A DNA stretch of 64,000 nucleotides, from the NCBI GenBank assembly GCA_029262995.1, contig JAJCYH010000012.1:124001-188000 (forward strand), read 5' to 3'. A program made the position numbers and the translations under genes. The stretch comes from Saprospiraceae bacterium (GTDB lineage Bacteria; Bacteroidota; Bacteroidia; Chitinophagales; Saprospiraceae). The notes under the pieces were generated by a model, which made no database searches, was not told where the DNA came from, and saw nothing but the letters and a program-made list of their open reading frames with translations. Below, piece by piece: positions 17,771-26,586 of the stretch (the stretch's first letter is position 1; each line of letters starts with the position of its first letter).

Positions 17771-19465
17771 ATGATTAAGGATATTCAATTTCATAATTTG
17801 AAGGACATTCAAATTGCGCAGTCAGCCAATATTTTACTGATAAAAGATATAGCCTGTAAATTAAATTTGACAGAAGAAGAACTGGAAACATATGGGAATT
17901 ATAAGGCTAAAATTCCATTGACAGTTTTGGATGATGAGAAGATTAAGCGATCAAACTTAATTCTGGTAACTGCGATGTCCCCTACACCTGCTGGAGAAGG
18001 GAAAACCACCACATCGATTGGGTTATCGGAAGGATTGAATAAATTAAATAAAAAATCAATTGTTGTTCTTCGAGAACCATCTTTAGGTCCTGTATTCGGT
18101 ATTAAAGGTGGAGCAGCTGGGGGCGGATACGCTCAGGTGATTCCAATGGAGGAAATTAACTTGCATTTTAACGGTGATTTTTCTGCCATTGAAAAAGCGA
18201 ATAATTTATTGGCAGCGTTAATAGATAATAATATTCAAAGCAAATCGAATAATATAAACTTAGATCCTCGAACGATCGTCTGGAAGCGTGTAATGGATAT
18301 GAATGACCGTTCGCTAAGAGAAATTGTTATAGGATTGGGTGGAACAGGGAATGGAGTTCCTAGACAGGATGGCTTTAATATAACGCCTGCATCGGAGGTA
18401 ATGGCTATCCTATGTATGGCTGAGAATTTTTCAGATTTGAAGGTAAGATTAGGTAGAATTTTTATTGGATATACTTTTGATAGAACTCCAGTCTATGCTT
18501 CTGATCTAAAAGCAGAAAATGCAATGGCAATTTTATTGAAAGATGCCATCAAACCAAACCTGGTTCAAACTTTGGAGAACAACCCAGCGATTATTCATGG
18601 GGGTCCATTTGCTAATATTGCACAAGGGACAAATACTATTATTGCAACCAAGATGGGCTTGTCTCTAGCTGATTATGTTGTAACTGAGGCAGGCTTTGGA
18701 GCAGACTTAGGAGCAGAAAAGTTTTTTAATATTAAATGTGTGTCTGGAGGATTAATGCCTAAGGCTTTGGTTTTAGTAGCTACAATCAGGGCGTTACGCC
18801 ATCATGGTGGGGCTACTAAAGATGAATATAATACGCCAAGTCTTGAAAAGGTAGAATTAGGTTTTGAAAATCTCAAAAAGCATATTGAAAATTGCAAGCT
18901 ATTTGGCTTAACTCCAATCGTAGCTATCAATGGATTTCCATCGGATAGTCAAGAAGAGCTGGATCTTATAAAGTTTAAATGTGAAGCATTAGGTGTAAAA
19001 GCTATTGAAGCCTATGGTTGGGCTTTAGGAGGAGAAGGAATGAAAGAGCTAGCGCAGGAAGTTGTTAACTATATTGAATCCGGTGATAGTGAATTTAAAC
19101 CACTTTATGATTGGGCCTTACCAGTTAGAGAAAAGATTGATATTATTTGTAAACAGATTTATGGCGCTGAAAATGTTGTTTATTCCAAGAAGGCAATATT
19201 AGATTTAAAAAGAATAGACAAATTGGGATTAAGTGAATTACCTATGTGTATGGCTAAAACGCAAAAATCTCTTAGTGACAACGAAAAGTTACTCGGGGCA
19301 CCAAGTGGATTTGAAATCAATATAAGAGAATTCGAATATGCTGTAGGTGCAGGATTTATCATCCCGATTCTAGGCAATATGATGCGAATGCCAGGTTTGC
19401 CTGCAATACCAGCATCTGAACAGATGTTTATCGACGATCAAGGAAATATATCTGGGTTGTCTTAA
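17771..19465 (+). CDS. fhs: Formate--tetrahydrofolate ligase
   Basis: 564 residues, normal length. Signatures: ATP site SPTPAGEGKTTTSIGL, EPSLGPVFGIKGGAAGGGYAQV, and PFANIAQGTNTI. Makes 10-formyl-THF from formate, THF and ATP. It starts 23 bp after the RidA gene in the same direction with no terminator visible between, so it reads as the ninth gene of the tryptophan operon. That makes sense: N-formylkynurenine hydrolysis releases one formate per tryptophan. It converges on purL, whose pathway consumes 10-formyl-THF, with 1 bp between stops. Confidence 0.96.
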   Translation: MIKDIQFHNLKDIQIAQSANILLIKDIACKLNLTEEELETYGNYKAKIPLTVLDDEKIKRSNLILVTAMSPTPAGEGKTTTSIGLSEGLNKLNKKSIVVLREPSLGPVFGIKGGAAGGGYAQVIPMEEINLHFNGDFSAIEKANNLLAALIDNNIQSKSNNINLDPRTIVWKRVMDMNDRSLREIVIGLGGTGNGVPRQDGFNITPASEVMAILCMAENFSDLKVRLGRIFIGYTFDRTPVYASDLKAENAMAILLKDAIKPNLVQTLENNPAIIHGGPFANIAQGTNTIIATKMGLSLADYVVTEAGFGADLGAEKFFNIKCVSGGLMPKALVLVATIRALRHHGGATKDEYNTPSLEKVELGFENLKKHIENCKLFGLTPIVAINGFPSDSQEELDLIKFKCEALGVKAIEAYGWALGGEGMKELAQEVVNYIESGDSEFKPLYDWALPVREKIDIICKQIYGAENVVYSKKAILDLKRIDKLGLSELPMCMAKTQKSLSDNEKLLGAPSGFEINIREFEYAVGAGFIIPILGNMMRMPGLPAIPASEQMFIDDQGNISGLS

Positions 19466-19466
19466 T

Positions 19467-22400
19467 CTAATTATTTTGCTTGTCGCACCAGATTTTAGCA
19501 TTTACAAAGGCTTGAACCCAAGGTGATGCATCGTCATCGCGTTCAGGGTAGTCTGCCCAGTTCCATTTGAATAGAGATCTTTCGATATGAGGCATCATAA
19601 CTAAATGCCTTCCGTCATCACTACATAGCATAGCAGTATTGTAATCGCTTCCATTAGGATTGCTTGGATAAGCATTGTAAGCGTAATTGGCAACTATATT
19701 GTATTTTGATTGCACTTCTGGCAGAATAAATTTTCCTTCTCCGTTAGAGACCCAAACACCAAGTGTGGAACCAGAAAGATTGCCTAGCATTACAGAATTG
19801 TTTTCCTGAATCTTTACTGAGGTAAAGGCACTCTCATGTTTTTGAGAATTATTATAAGTCATTTTACCATGGATCTTATGCTCTGGATTGATAAGTTCTA
19901 GCTCCATAAATAATTGGCATCCATTACATATCCCAACTGATAATACATCCTTACGAGAAAAGAAACTTCCTAATGCTGTCTTAGCTTTCTCATTGTATAA
20001 AAATGCTCCAGCCCATCCTTTAGAAGATCCTAAAACATCTGAATTGGAAAACCCACCAACGGCTCCTAGGAATTGAACCTCTTCAAGTGTTTCTCTCCCA
20101 CTCACTAAATCTGTCATATGAACGTCTTTTACGTCAAAACCCGCCATATACATGGCAAATGCAAGTTCTCTTTCTGAATTGCTTCCCTTTTCCCTTAGAA
20201 CCGCCGCAACAGGCCTTTTGGTTGAATCATCTCTTTGAGGTTTTTTACCTGTAAAGGAGTCTGGAAAATTATATTTCAGTTCCTGCTGTTTATAGTTGTT
20301 GAATCTTTCAAGCGCAAGATCACCTGCGGTTTGATGTTTGTCAAGAAGATAGGATGTTTCGTACCAGTCATCTCTAAGTTGAGAAATATTAAACTCATAT
20401 CTTTCGCCATGATTGATCAATTGAAGGTGATTGCCTGGATTGACTGTTCCTATTTTAATGCAATCAACATTTTTGCTTTTAAAAATTTCAATGATATCTG
20501 TTTGTTTGGATTGAAAGATTATTCCATTATTTTCCGCAAAGAGTAATTTGATGATATCATGTTCGCCAAGGGGACTTAAATCTATATTGGCTGTTGTGTT
20601 AACGTTAGGAAAGCATGACTCTAATAGACAAGTAATTAAGCCACCTGAAGAGATGTCATGTCCTGAATTAATCTTACCTTCTTTAATAAGATTTTGTAAA
20701 GTGTTAAAGCAGTTTTTGATGAAAGTTGCATCGGCAGTTTCAGGGCAATTTTTTCCTATTCTATTATTTATTTGTGCAAATGAGGAGGCACCCAATTCAT
20801 AATTTCCCGAAGACAGATTGATATAATAGATATCGCCTTGATTGATTTTGAAACCCGTTTTAACTGATTTTGTAATATCGGAACAATGTCCAGTTGCGCT
20901 TATTACTACTGTACCAGGTGCAATTACCTCCATATCGGAATACTTTTGTTTCATCGATAAGGAGTCTTTCCCAGTTGGAATATTTATTCCTAATGCAATA
21001 GCGAATTCTGATAGTGCTTCAACTGCATTATATATTCTAGCATCTTCACCATCGTTTTTGCAAGGCCACATCCAATTTGCTGATAAAGAAACTGAGGCAA
21101 GATTATTATTTAATGGTGCCCATACAATATTTGTAAGTGCTTCGAGTAATGCGAGTCTAGATCCTTTTGCTGGGTCAATTAAGGCGGCAAGAGGAGCATG
21201 CCCCATGCTTGTAGCGATTCCGTTTTTACTCTCAAAATCTATCGCGGAAATACCACAATTGTTTAATGGGAGTTGCAAGGATCCCGTACATTGCTGTAAG
21301 GCTACCTTACCTCCAACGCAACGGTCTACTTTGTTTGTTAACCAATCCTTACATGCAACAGCTTCTATTTTTAAAACTGCCTTCAAATAATTTGTCAATT
21401 GATCAGACGTATATTGAAGATCTTGATAGTTGGCTGAAATGGTCCGGTCCTCCATTATCGTTTTTGGTGATTTCCCAAAAAGATATTCCAGCTTAAGGTC
21501 AATGGGATTTAGTTTTTCTGATTTGCTTGTAAAACTGAAATGATTATCACCAGTTACTTCACCAACAACATACATTGGTGCACGTTCGCGTTCTGCAATA
21601 TTTCTTAATTTTTCCAAGTCTTTTTCTGGTATTACCAATCCCATTCTTTCTTGTGATTCATTACCAATAATTTCTTTGGCCGAAAGGGTAGGATCTCCTA
21701 ATGGTAATTTTTCTAATTCTATAATTCCACCTGTATCTTCAACCAATTCTGAAAGACAGTTTAGATGACCACCTGCTCCGTGATCGTGAATAGAGACAAT
21801 AGGATTATCATCAGATTCAACCATTGATCTAACAGCATTACATACACGTTTTTGCATTTCGGGATTAGATCGTTGTACAGCATTGAGTTCAATGCCTGAA
21901 CTTAACTCTCCTGTGTCAGCAGAAGAAACAGCAGCACCTCCCATTCCAATTCTATAATTGTCACCTCCTAGGATTACAATCTTATCACCTTTTTTTGGTG
22001 TATCTTTTAAAGCTTGAGATTTTTTACCATATCCGATGCCACCCGCTAGCATGATCACTTTATCAAAGCCTAGGAAACGATCATTTTCTTTATGTTCAAA
22101 AGTAAATAGAGATCCATTGATAAGTGGTTGGCCAAATTTGTTTCCAAAATCAGAAGCACCATTAGATGCTTTGATGAGAATATCTAAGGGTTTTTGATAT
22201 AACCACTTACGTTCAGGATTATTATTCTCCCAATCTCTTCCATTTCCAAGCCTTGGATAGGCAGTCATATATAATGCAGTACCAGCTAACGGAATGGATC
22301 CTTTACCTCCTGCCATTCTATCCCTAATCTCTCCACCAGATCCGGTAGCAGCACCGTTAAAAGGCTCTACTGTAGTAGGGAAATTATGTGTTTCAGCTTT

Positions 22401-23129
22401 TAGGGATATGACAGATTCAAATGATTTTCTTGTATAAAAATCTGAAGTGTCTTGATGATTGGGAGCAAATTGAATACTATCAGGTCCTTTGATAAAGGCA
22501 ACATTGTCTTTATAGGCGGATACGATATCATTTGGATTTTCAGCAGAAGTCTTTTTGATCATTTTGAAGAGACTACTTTTCTTCTCTTGGCCGTCTATAA
22601 TAAAACTACCGTTAAAGATTTTATGTCGACAGTGTTCGCTATTAACTTGAGAAAATCCAAATACCTCACTATCGGTTAATGATCTTCCTAGTGTTTTGGA
22701 CAAATCAACGAGATAATTTATTTCATCTTCATTTAAAGCCAAACCTTCCACTTGATTATATACACCAATATCATCAATGAGTATAATCTCCTCTGCTTGA
22801 ATTTTTACATCAAAAATATTTTGATCCAGGTGGTCAAACTTTTGATTAAGCATGGGGTCGAATATTTTACACTTAGCTATATTTTCAAGACACTCAATTC
22901 TCTTGATGTTTTTAATGCCCATGTTTTGGGTTATTTCAACAGCATTGGTACTCCAAGGGCTAATCATATTTGCTCGAGGACCAATAAATGGTGCATTAAT
23001 GCTTTGTTGATTTATAAATGGAGCCTCTCCAAAAAGCCAGACTAATTTTTGAATATCTTTTTCATTTAATTCTGACGTCAGTTGAACTGAATAAATATGA
23101 GAATCCTGAAAACCAAAGAATTGTATCAT
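19467..23129 (-). CDS. purL: Phosphoribosylformylglycinamidine synthase, single-chain
   Basis: 1220-residue large-type FGAR amidotransferase, combining the PurL synthetase and the PurQ glutaminase. The N-terminal and central parts hold AETHNFPTTVEPFNGAATGSGGEIRD and GRDWENNNPERKW; the C-terminal class I glutaminase has the nucleophile Cys in GICNGCQLFMEL and the His-Glu pair in VMMPHIERSLFKW. Fourth step of purine synthesis, cytoplasmic. The start ATG 23129 gives a normal N-terminus. It stands alone, with fhs converging on its 3' end. Confidence 0.97.
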   Translation of the reverse strand: MIQFFGFQDSHIYSVQLTSELNEKDIQKLVWLFGEAPFINQQSINAPFIGPRANMISPWSTNAVEITQNMGIKNIKRIECLENIAKCKIFDPMLNQKFDHLDQNIFDVKIQAEEIILIDDIGVYNQVEGLALNEDEINYLVDLSKTLGRSLTDSEVFGFSQVNSEHCRHKIFNGSFIIDGQEKKSSLFKMIKKTSAENPNDIVSAYKDNVAFIKGPDSIQFAPNHQDTSDFYTRKSFESVISLKAETHNFPTTVEPFNGAATGSGGEIRDRMAGGKGSIPLAGTALYMTAYPRLGNGRDWENNNPERKWLYQKPLDILIKASNGASDFGNKFGQPLINGSLFTFEHKENDRFLGFDKVIMLAGGIGYGKKSQALKDTPKKGDKIVILGGDNYRIGMGGAAVSSADTGELSSGIELNAVQRSNPEMQKRVCNAVRSMVESDDNPIVSIHDHGAGGHLNCLSELVEDTGGIIELEKLPLGDPTLSAKEIIGNESQERMGLVIPEKDLEKLRNIAERERAPMYVVGEVTGDNHFSFTSKSEKLNPIDLKLEYLFGKSPKTIMEDRTISANYQDLQYTSDQLTNYLKAVLKIEAVACKDWLTNKVDRCVGGKVALQQCTGSLQLPLNNCGISAIDFESKNGIATSMGHAPLAALIDPAKGSRLALLEALTNIVWAPLNNNLASVSLSANWMWPCKNDGEDARIYNAVEALSEFAIALGINIPTGKDSLSMKQKYSDMEVIAPGTVVISATGHCSDITKSVKTGFKINQGDIYYINLSSGNYELGASSFAQINNRIGKNCPETADATFIKNCFNTLQNLIKEGKINSGHDISSGGLITCLLESCFPNVNTTANIDLSPLGEHDIIKLLFAENNGIIFQSKQTDIIEIFKSKNVDCIKIGTVNPGNHLQLINHGERYEFNISQLRDDWYETSYLLDKHQTAGDLALERFNNYKQQELKYNFPDSFTGKKPQRDDSTKRPVAAVLREKGSNSERELAFAMYMAGFDVKDVHMTDLVSGRETLEEVQFLGAVGGFSNSDVLGSSKGWAGAFLYNEKAKTALGSFFSRKDVLSVGICNGCQLFMELELINPEHKIHGKMTYNNSQKHESAFTSVKIQENNSVMLGNLSGSTLGVWVSNGEGKFILPEVQSKYNIVANYAYNAYPSNPNGSDYNTAMLCSDDGRHLVMMPHIERSLFKWNWADYPERDDDASPWVQAFVNAKIWCDKQNN

Positions 23130-23214
23130 GATTGATGAGCTTGTAGATTATAGGACAAATTTCGATTATTTGATTCTAATACCTAAATTATAGGCTGTTA
23201 AAAACCATCTTATT

Positions 23215-24102
23215 TTAAGAGATGATTTTTAACAATCCTTTTCTGTATTCTGAAGGGGTCTGATTTGTTATTTTCTTAAATTGTTTAATGAAGTGAGATT
23301 GACTGTTAAAACCACATTCGATCAATATTTCAGTTAGAGAAAGTTGACCTTCAAATATCAACTTAGTTGAATGAACGATCCTGAAATTGTTGACATACTC
23401 AATAAATGTTTTATGTGTTGATTTTTTAAAATAGCGACAAAATGCTGGGACAGTCATATTAACTTTTTCAGCTATACTCTCCAGACTGATTTCTTTATCA
23501 AAATTGTTCCTGACATACTTGAATATCTGATCCATACGATCATTATCTTGTTGGTTGCTTATAAGATAATGAGATTCAGCATTTAGCAGCTCATATTCAT
23601 CATGTTCTGCCATTTCTTGCAATAATTTGATCAAATAAATAAGACGATTGAAAGGGAGCATTTCTATGATCTCATTTAGTTTATTCCCAATGTATGGCAA
23701 CAGATGATCTTCAAATCTGATTCCTGAATTTGAGCGTCCCAGCATCTGTTTGATTTTTTGCATCTCATCGGAATCGAAGAATTTTGGACCTAGAAAGTCT
23801 AAGCGGAATTGTGTAATGATTTCTTCTTCATTGACGCTCATACGATCTATAAATCCCAAATGGGGAAGGTTTGGACCTATCAAAAGCAACGCACCATTAG
23901 AAAAATAGGAGAGATGCTGACCGATGTGGATTTTACCCGAGCCTTTGGCAATATATACTAATTCTATTTCGGGATGGTAATGCCAACTTGGTTTGGTATT
24001 GGGCTCATCTTTATAAAATCGTTTCATGAAAAACGAACTACCAAATCCAGGTTGAACCTTTTCTAGCAATGGTGGAGTCTGCAATAGTATATTTGTTTTC
24101 AT
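23215..24102 (-). CDS. AraC family transcriptional regulator with cupin-like sensor
   Basis: About 295 residues. Residues 30-90 look like a cupin sensing domain (SWHYHPEIELVYIAKGSGKIHIG, GPNLPHLGF); residues 195-290 are the double helix-turn-helix of AraC proteins (SLESIAEKVNMTVPAFCRYFKKST, then LTEILIECGFNSQSHFIKQFKKITNQTPSEYRK). Such proteins commonly sense sugars or other small molecules. ATG 24102 is preferred to TTG 24111. The region upstream is rich in TTAAC inverted repeats, likely its own operators, shared with the divergent gene at 24287. Confidence 0.9.
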   Translation of the reverse strand: MKTNILLQTPPLLEKVQPGFGSSFFMKRFYKDEPNTKPSWHYHPEIELVYIAKGSGKIHIGQHLSYFSNGALLLIGPNLPHLGFIDRMSVNEEEIITQFRLDFLGPKFFDSDEMQKIKQMLGRSNSGIRFEDHLLPYIGNKLNEIIEMLPFNRLIYLIKLLQEMAEHDEYELLNAESHYLISNQQDNDRMDQIFKYVRNNFDKEISLESIAEKVNMTVPAFCRYFKKSTHKTFIEYVNNFRIVHSTKLIFEGQLSLTEILIECGFNSQSHFIKQFKKITNQTPSEYRKGLLKIIS

Positions 24103-24140
24103 ATTTGACAAACGAAATTAAAGTGCAAAATATTTTTCAA

Positions 24141-24213
24141 TGTTAACCTAAATTAACAAAAAATTGCTATAAAATTAACAGGCAGGTTAATTAAGAGCAT
24201 ATTTGTGTTAACA
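24141..24213. promoter_or_regulatory. Cluster of TTAAC inverted repeats between araC-like gene and 24287 gene
   Basis: Three palindromic elements sit in 73 bp: TGTTAACCTAAATTAACA (24141-24158, 6-bp arms), AATTAACAGGCAGGTTAATT (24173-24192, 7-bp arms) and TGTTAACA (24206-24213). They share the half-site GTTAA/TTAAC. Likely binding sites for the divergent AraC-type regulator, though AraC proteins more often use direct repeats. Confidence 0.45.
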
Positions 24214-24242
24214 TTACGCAATATTATATGGCAGTTCTGCTT

Positions 24243-24250
24243 TATCTTTG
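24243..24250 (+). promoter_or_regulatory. -7 element before the 24287 gene
   Basis: TATCTTTG matches TAnnTTTG exactly and lies 36 nt before the ATG. No convincing -33 TTTG at the usual distance; an activator may compensate. Confidence 0.5.
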
Positions 24251-24286
24251 TATTAGATAATTACTTAATCTTTTAATTTATTTATT

Positions 24287-24847
24287 ATGAAAATTCTATT
24301 AGCCTTATTATTTGCAGTCAATATGTATGGAAATGTGTCTCCTGAGTATATCAGCACATTTTACTATGACCCTAGTGTTATAATTAACTTTGAAAACTGG
24401 AAGGAAGGCGATTTATCTGTCAAAATCCTTTCTGAGAATGGGACTCTCCTTTACAATGACAGATTGAATACCTTAAATACAAAAGGTATCAAGTATAATT
24501 TGAAAAACTTAACTTCAGGAAAATACAAGGTGATTCTTGAAAACGAATCCAAAAGAGTGATTGAAACTATAATCTTATTCGATAGTAAGATTGTAACAAA
24601 AGAAGCAGAAGTATATTTCAAGCCTGTTTTTAAAATGAAGGAAAACAAATTGATCATTAATTTCCTAAGTTTTAATGATTCAGCTACTGTTGCTATTTAT
24701 AATCAAGAAGATCAAATTTATCTTGAGAAGTTTAATAAAGTAAATCCATTGAATAAAGTTTTCAATCTTGATTTATTGCCAATGGGGAATTACAAGGCAA
24801 TTGTAAATGACGAAAAAATCTCAAAGACTTTTAAGTTTAAGATTTAA
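24287..24847 (+). CDS. Small secreted beta-sandwich protein, unknown function
   Basis: 186 residues with a short signal peptide (MKILLALLFAVNMYGNV). The mature part seems to hold two similar beta-rich units of about 80 residues, each with a VKIL/VAIYN...LY strand followed by a LPMGNYKAIV or LTSGKYKVIL strand, like the Ig-like modules near T9SS sorting domains, but without the sorting signal itself. No known function recognised. It is divergent from the AraC gene and followed by a good terminator, so it is a single-gene unit probably controlled by that regulator. Confidence 0.65.
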   Translation: MKILLALLFAVNMYGNVSPEYISTFYYDPSVIINFENWKEGDLSVKILSENGTLLYNDRLNTLNTKGIKYNLKNLTSGKYKVILENESKRVIETIILFDSKIVTKEAEVYFKPVFKMKENKLIINFLSFNDSATVAIYNQEDQIYLEKFNKVNPLNKVFNLDLLPMGNYKAIVNDEKISKTFKFKI

Positions 24848-24873
24848 GACTTACTGGTTATAACTGATTATTT

Positions 24874-24907
24874 AATGGAGGGCTTCTATTGAGGACCTCC
24901 ATTTTTT
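24874..24907 (+). terminator. Rho-independent terminator after 24287 gene
   Basis: AATGGAGG (24874-24881) pairs with CCTCCATT (24896-24903) across a 14-nt loop; a run of six T follows (24902-24907). Confidence 0.75.
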
Positions 24908-24958
24908 ATTGTAGTAGCGAATTGCTTAGATTATTGAAGAAAATGACATGGATTGAAA

Positions 24959-25465
24959 TCAGCTTTTCTTCTTATAGATGCCATCAAAAGCAATTTGCCA
25001 ATCTGTTTGTTCTTCTTGTTTTTGTTCCCACAACTGCCGTACAGTTCCGTCTTCTTGAGCGGTCCAACTAATTCTGTTGTTTGTAATCTTTCCCAGGACA
25101 GTGCAGCTGTTGGTCAATACCATTTTTCCTTCTTCAAGTTTACCTGTGATATGTAAAGTAAGCCCACTGTTATCAACATAGAATTGTTCCCAAATACGTT
25201 TTTCTTGATTGTATTTATTCAAACTAGTGCCTTCATATTTTCCAGAATTGGCTGTGTAATTTTCTTGAATGGCATTACCGTTCAATATTGACAAAATTAT
25301 AGAGTGGCCTACAATTTTATCTGTTCCGTTTTGATAAACATCCCATTCGCCAATCCAAAAATTAAAATCATTCATATGTGGATCTTTGATATTTTGACAA
25401 TATAAGCTACATGATATACAGAGCAGATATAGGGTTGTTATCGATCGGATAAACGAAATTATCAT
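24959..25465 (-). CDS. Exported DUF1579-like lipocalin-fold protein
   Basis: 168 residues starting at ATG 25465 with a signal peptide ending near SLYCQN. The mature part has the pattern of a widespread family of secreted beta-barrel proteins: FNFWIGEWDVYQNG, then LNKYNQEKRIWEQFYVDNSGL, then an even spread of short strands to the end FDGIYKK. Function is unknown. Transcribed alone, leftward; its 3' end faces the terminator of the previous gene. Confidence 0.7.
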   Translation of the reverse strand: MIISFIRSITTLYLLCISCSLYCQNIKDPHMNDFNFWIGEWDVYQNGTDKIVGHSIILSILNGNAIQENYTANSGKYEGTSLNKYNQEKRIWEQFYVDNSGLTLHITGKLEEGKMVLTNSCTVLGKITNNRISWTAQEDGTVRQLWEQKQEEQTDWQIAFDGIYKKKS

Positions 25466-25528
25466 AAGATTCAATTTATATAAAAATAGTAAATCTAATG
25501 TAAAATCAAGCGTTAAATAAAGCTCTGG

Positions 25529-26419
25529 TTAATGTGTCTTGGCAATTTTACCATCCATAAAGAGATTAATATAATTTGCTATTTCTTCTCCCTTATCTTC
25601 CTGTAAAAAGTGACCAGCATTTTCAATAATAATCTTTGGTTGATTTTTACATGAGGGTATCATATTGGTAAAAAAGCTTTCCAGACCACTAAAAATAGGA
25701 TCTTTGTCAGAGAATAAGACCAATGCTGGTTTGTTCCATACTGACAATACTTCTCTTGCCTTAATTAAATAAGGAACTGCAAGATTGTCCTTACTTGAGG
25801 GCACAAGGGATGGAAAGGATTTCGGACCAGTTTTATGTTTTTTGTCAGGGAATGGCAGGTTATAGGCAGATATTACATTTTTGGGGAGATGGCTAAATGT
25901 ATATTTTTGCATTATACTTCCAACGGGTAAGGATGGGTGATATCGAGCATAGGTTTTCCAAAGTTTAAAGCCAAAGGGTAATTTTTTTCCTCTTGGTAGA
26001 AATGTGTTTAAAATGACAACACTATTAAACCGTTCAGGATGAAGGCCAAGCAGGCTTAAGCCTAATAGTCCTCCCCAATCCTGTACAATAAGATTAATAT
26101 TATTTAAAGAAAGATGATCGATTAGATGTTCAAGACTTTTGAGATGAATTTCGAAAGTATAATCATTCCAATCTGCTAATTTATCAGACTTTCCAAAACC
26201 AATTAAATCTGGAGCAATAAAACGGTAGTCTTTCAAAACTGGAATAAACTTCCGATACAAATAACTCCAACTTGGTTGGCCATGCAGCGCAAGAAATACA
26301 GGACCTTTACCTTGATCAATATAATGCATATTGATATCTTGGAATTTTGTAAAACAAGCCTCGTAAGGGTAATCAGTCAAACCAGAAAAGCGAGTCAAGT
26401 CAGTTTTTAGAATTTCCAT
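25529..26419 (-). CDS. Alpha/beta hydrolase, haloalkane dehalogenase-like (HLD-I)
   Basis: 296 residues that track DhlA-type haloalkane dehalogenases. LHGQPSWSYLYRKFIP corresponds to the oxyanion-hole segment, FIAPDLIGFGKSDK follows, and the nucleophile elbow is VQDWGGLLGL with Asp114 and, next to it, Trp115, the halide-binding Trp of the family. The cap has a Trp (FKLWKTYARY) where DhlA has its second halide Trp. The acid is in LFSDKDPI, the base His in NAGHFLQED. The HGQP (instead of HGEP) may modify the oxyanion hole. Activity on halides is inferred; other hydrolase roles are possible. It stands alone and divergent from the stress cluster. Confidence 0.78.
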   Translation of the reverse strand: MEILKTDLTRFSGLTDYPYEACFTKFQDINMHYIDQGKGPVFLALHGQPSWSYLYRKFIPVLKDYRFIAPDLIGFGKSDKLADWNDYTFEIHLKSLEHLIDHLSLNNINLIVQDWGGLLGLSLLGLHPERFNSVVILNTFLPRGKKLPFGFKLWKTYARYHPSLPVGSIMQKYTFSHLPKNVISAYNLPFPDKKHKTGPKSFPSLVPSSKDNLAVPYLIKAREVLSVWNKPALVLFSDKDPIFSGLESFFTNMIPSCKNQPKIIIENAGHFLQEDKGEEIANYINLFMDGKIAKTH

Positions 26420-26482
26420 TTATTATTGGTTTTCGACAGTCAAACGTTTTGTTATGCTTTATTGCTTCTTGCTTAGCGCAAA

Positions 26483-26502
26483 AGTGTAAAGTTCATTACA
26501 CT
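26483..26502. promoter_or_regulatory. Additional palindrome upstream of the 26587 operon
   Basis: AGTGTAAAGTTCATTACACT has perfect 7-bp arms and a 6-bp spacer, centred 20 bp upstream of the first FNR-like box. The TGTAA-N6-TTACA half-sites differ from the TGA-N6-TCA boxes, so a second regulator may bind. Confidence 0.45.
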
Positions 26503-26504
26503 AT

Positions 26505-26571
26505 TATGACTTTTATCATAGACATTAATGAGTAGTATCATATAGTAACTAAGTCAATAGGACGAAATTTA
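26505..26571 (+). promoter_or_regulatory. Tandem FNR/FixK-like boxes and -7 element, promoter of 26587-27815
   Basis: Boxes TATGA-CTTTTA-TCATA (core 26507-26518) and AATGA-GTAGTA-TCATA (core 26529-26540) lie 22 bp apart. A weak -7 element GAAATTTA (26564-26571) starts 35 nt after the start of the proximal core, placing that box near -41.5 of the predicted start site. Predicted leader about 10 nt. Confidence 0.7.
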
Positions 26572-26586
26572 TTCTAAAACAATATT

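Noticed and set aside
20548-21390. Long open frames on the plus strand across purL
   Set aside because: They are antisense shadows of the 1220-codon purL gene; no independent protein features.
24889-25156. Two short plus-strand frames between 24.9 and 25.2 kb
   Set aside because: They lie over the terminator and antisense to the DUF1579-like gene, which has a proper signal peptide and family motifs.
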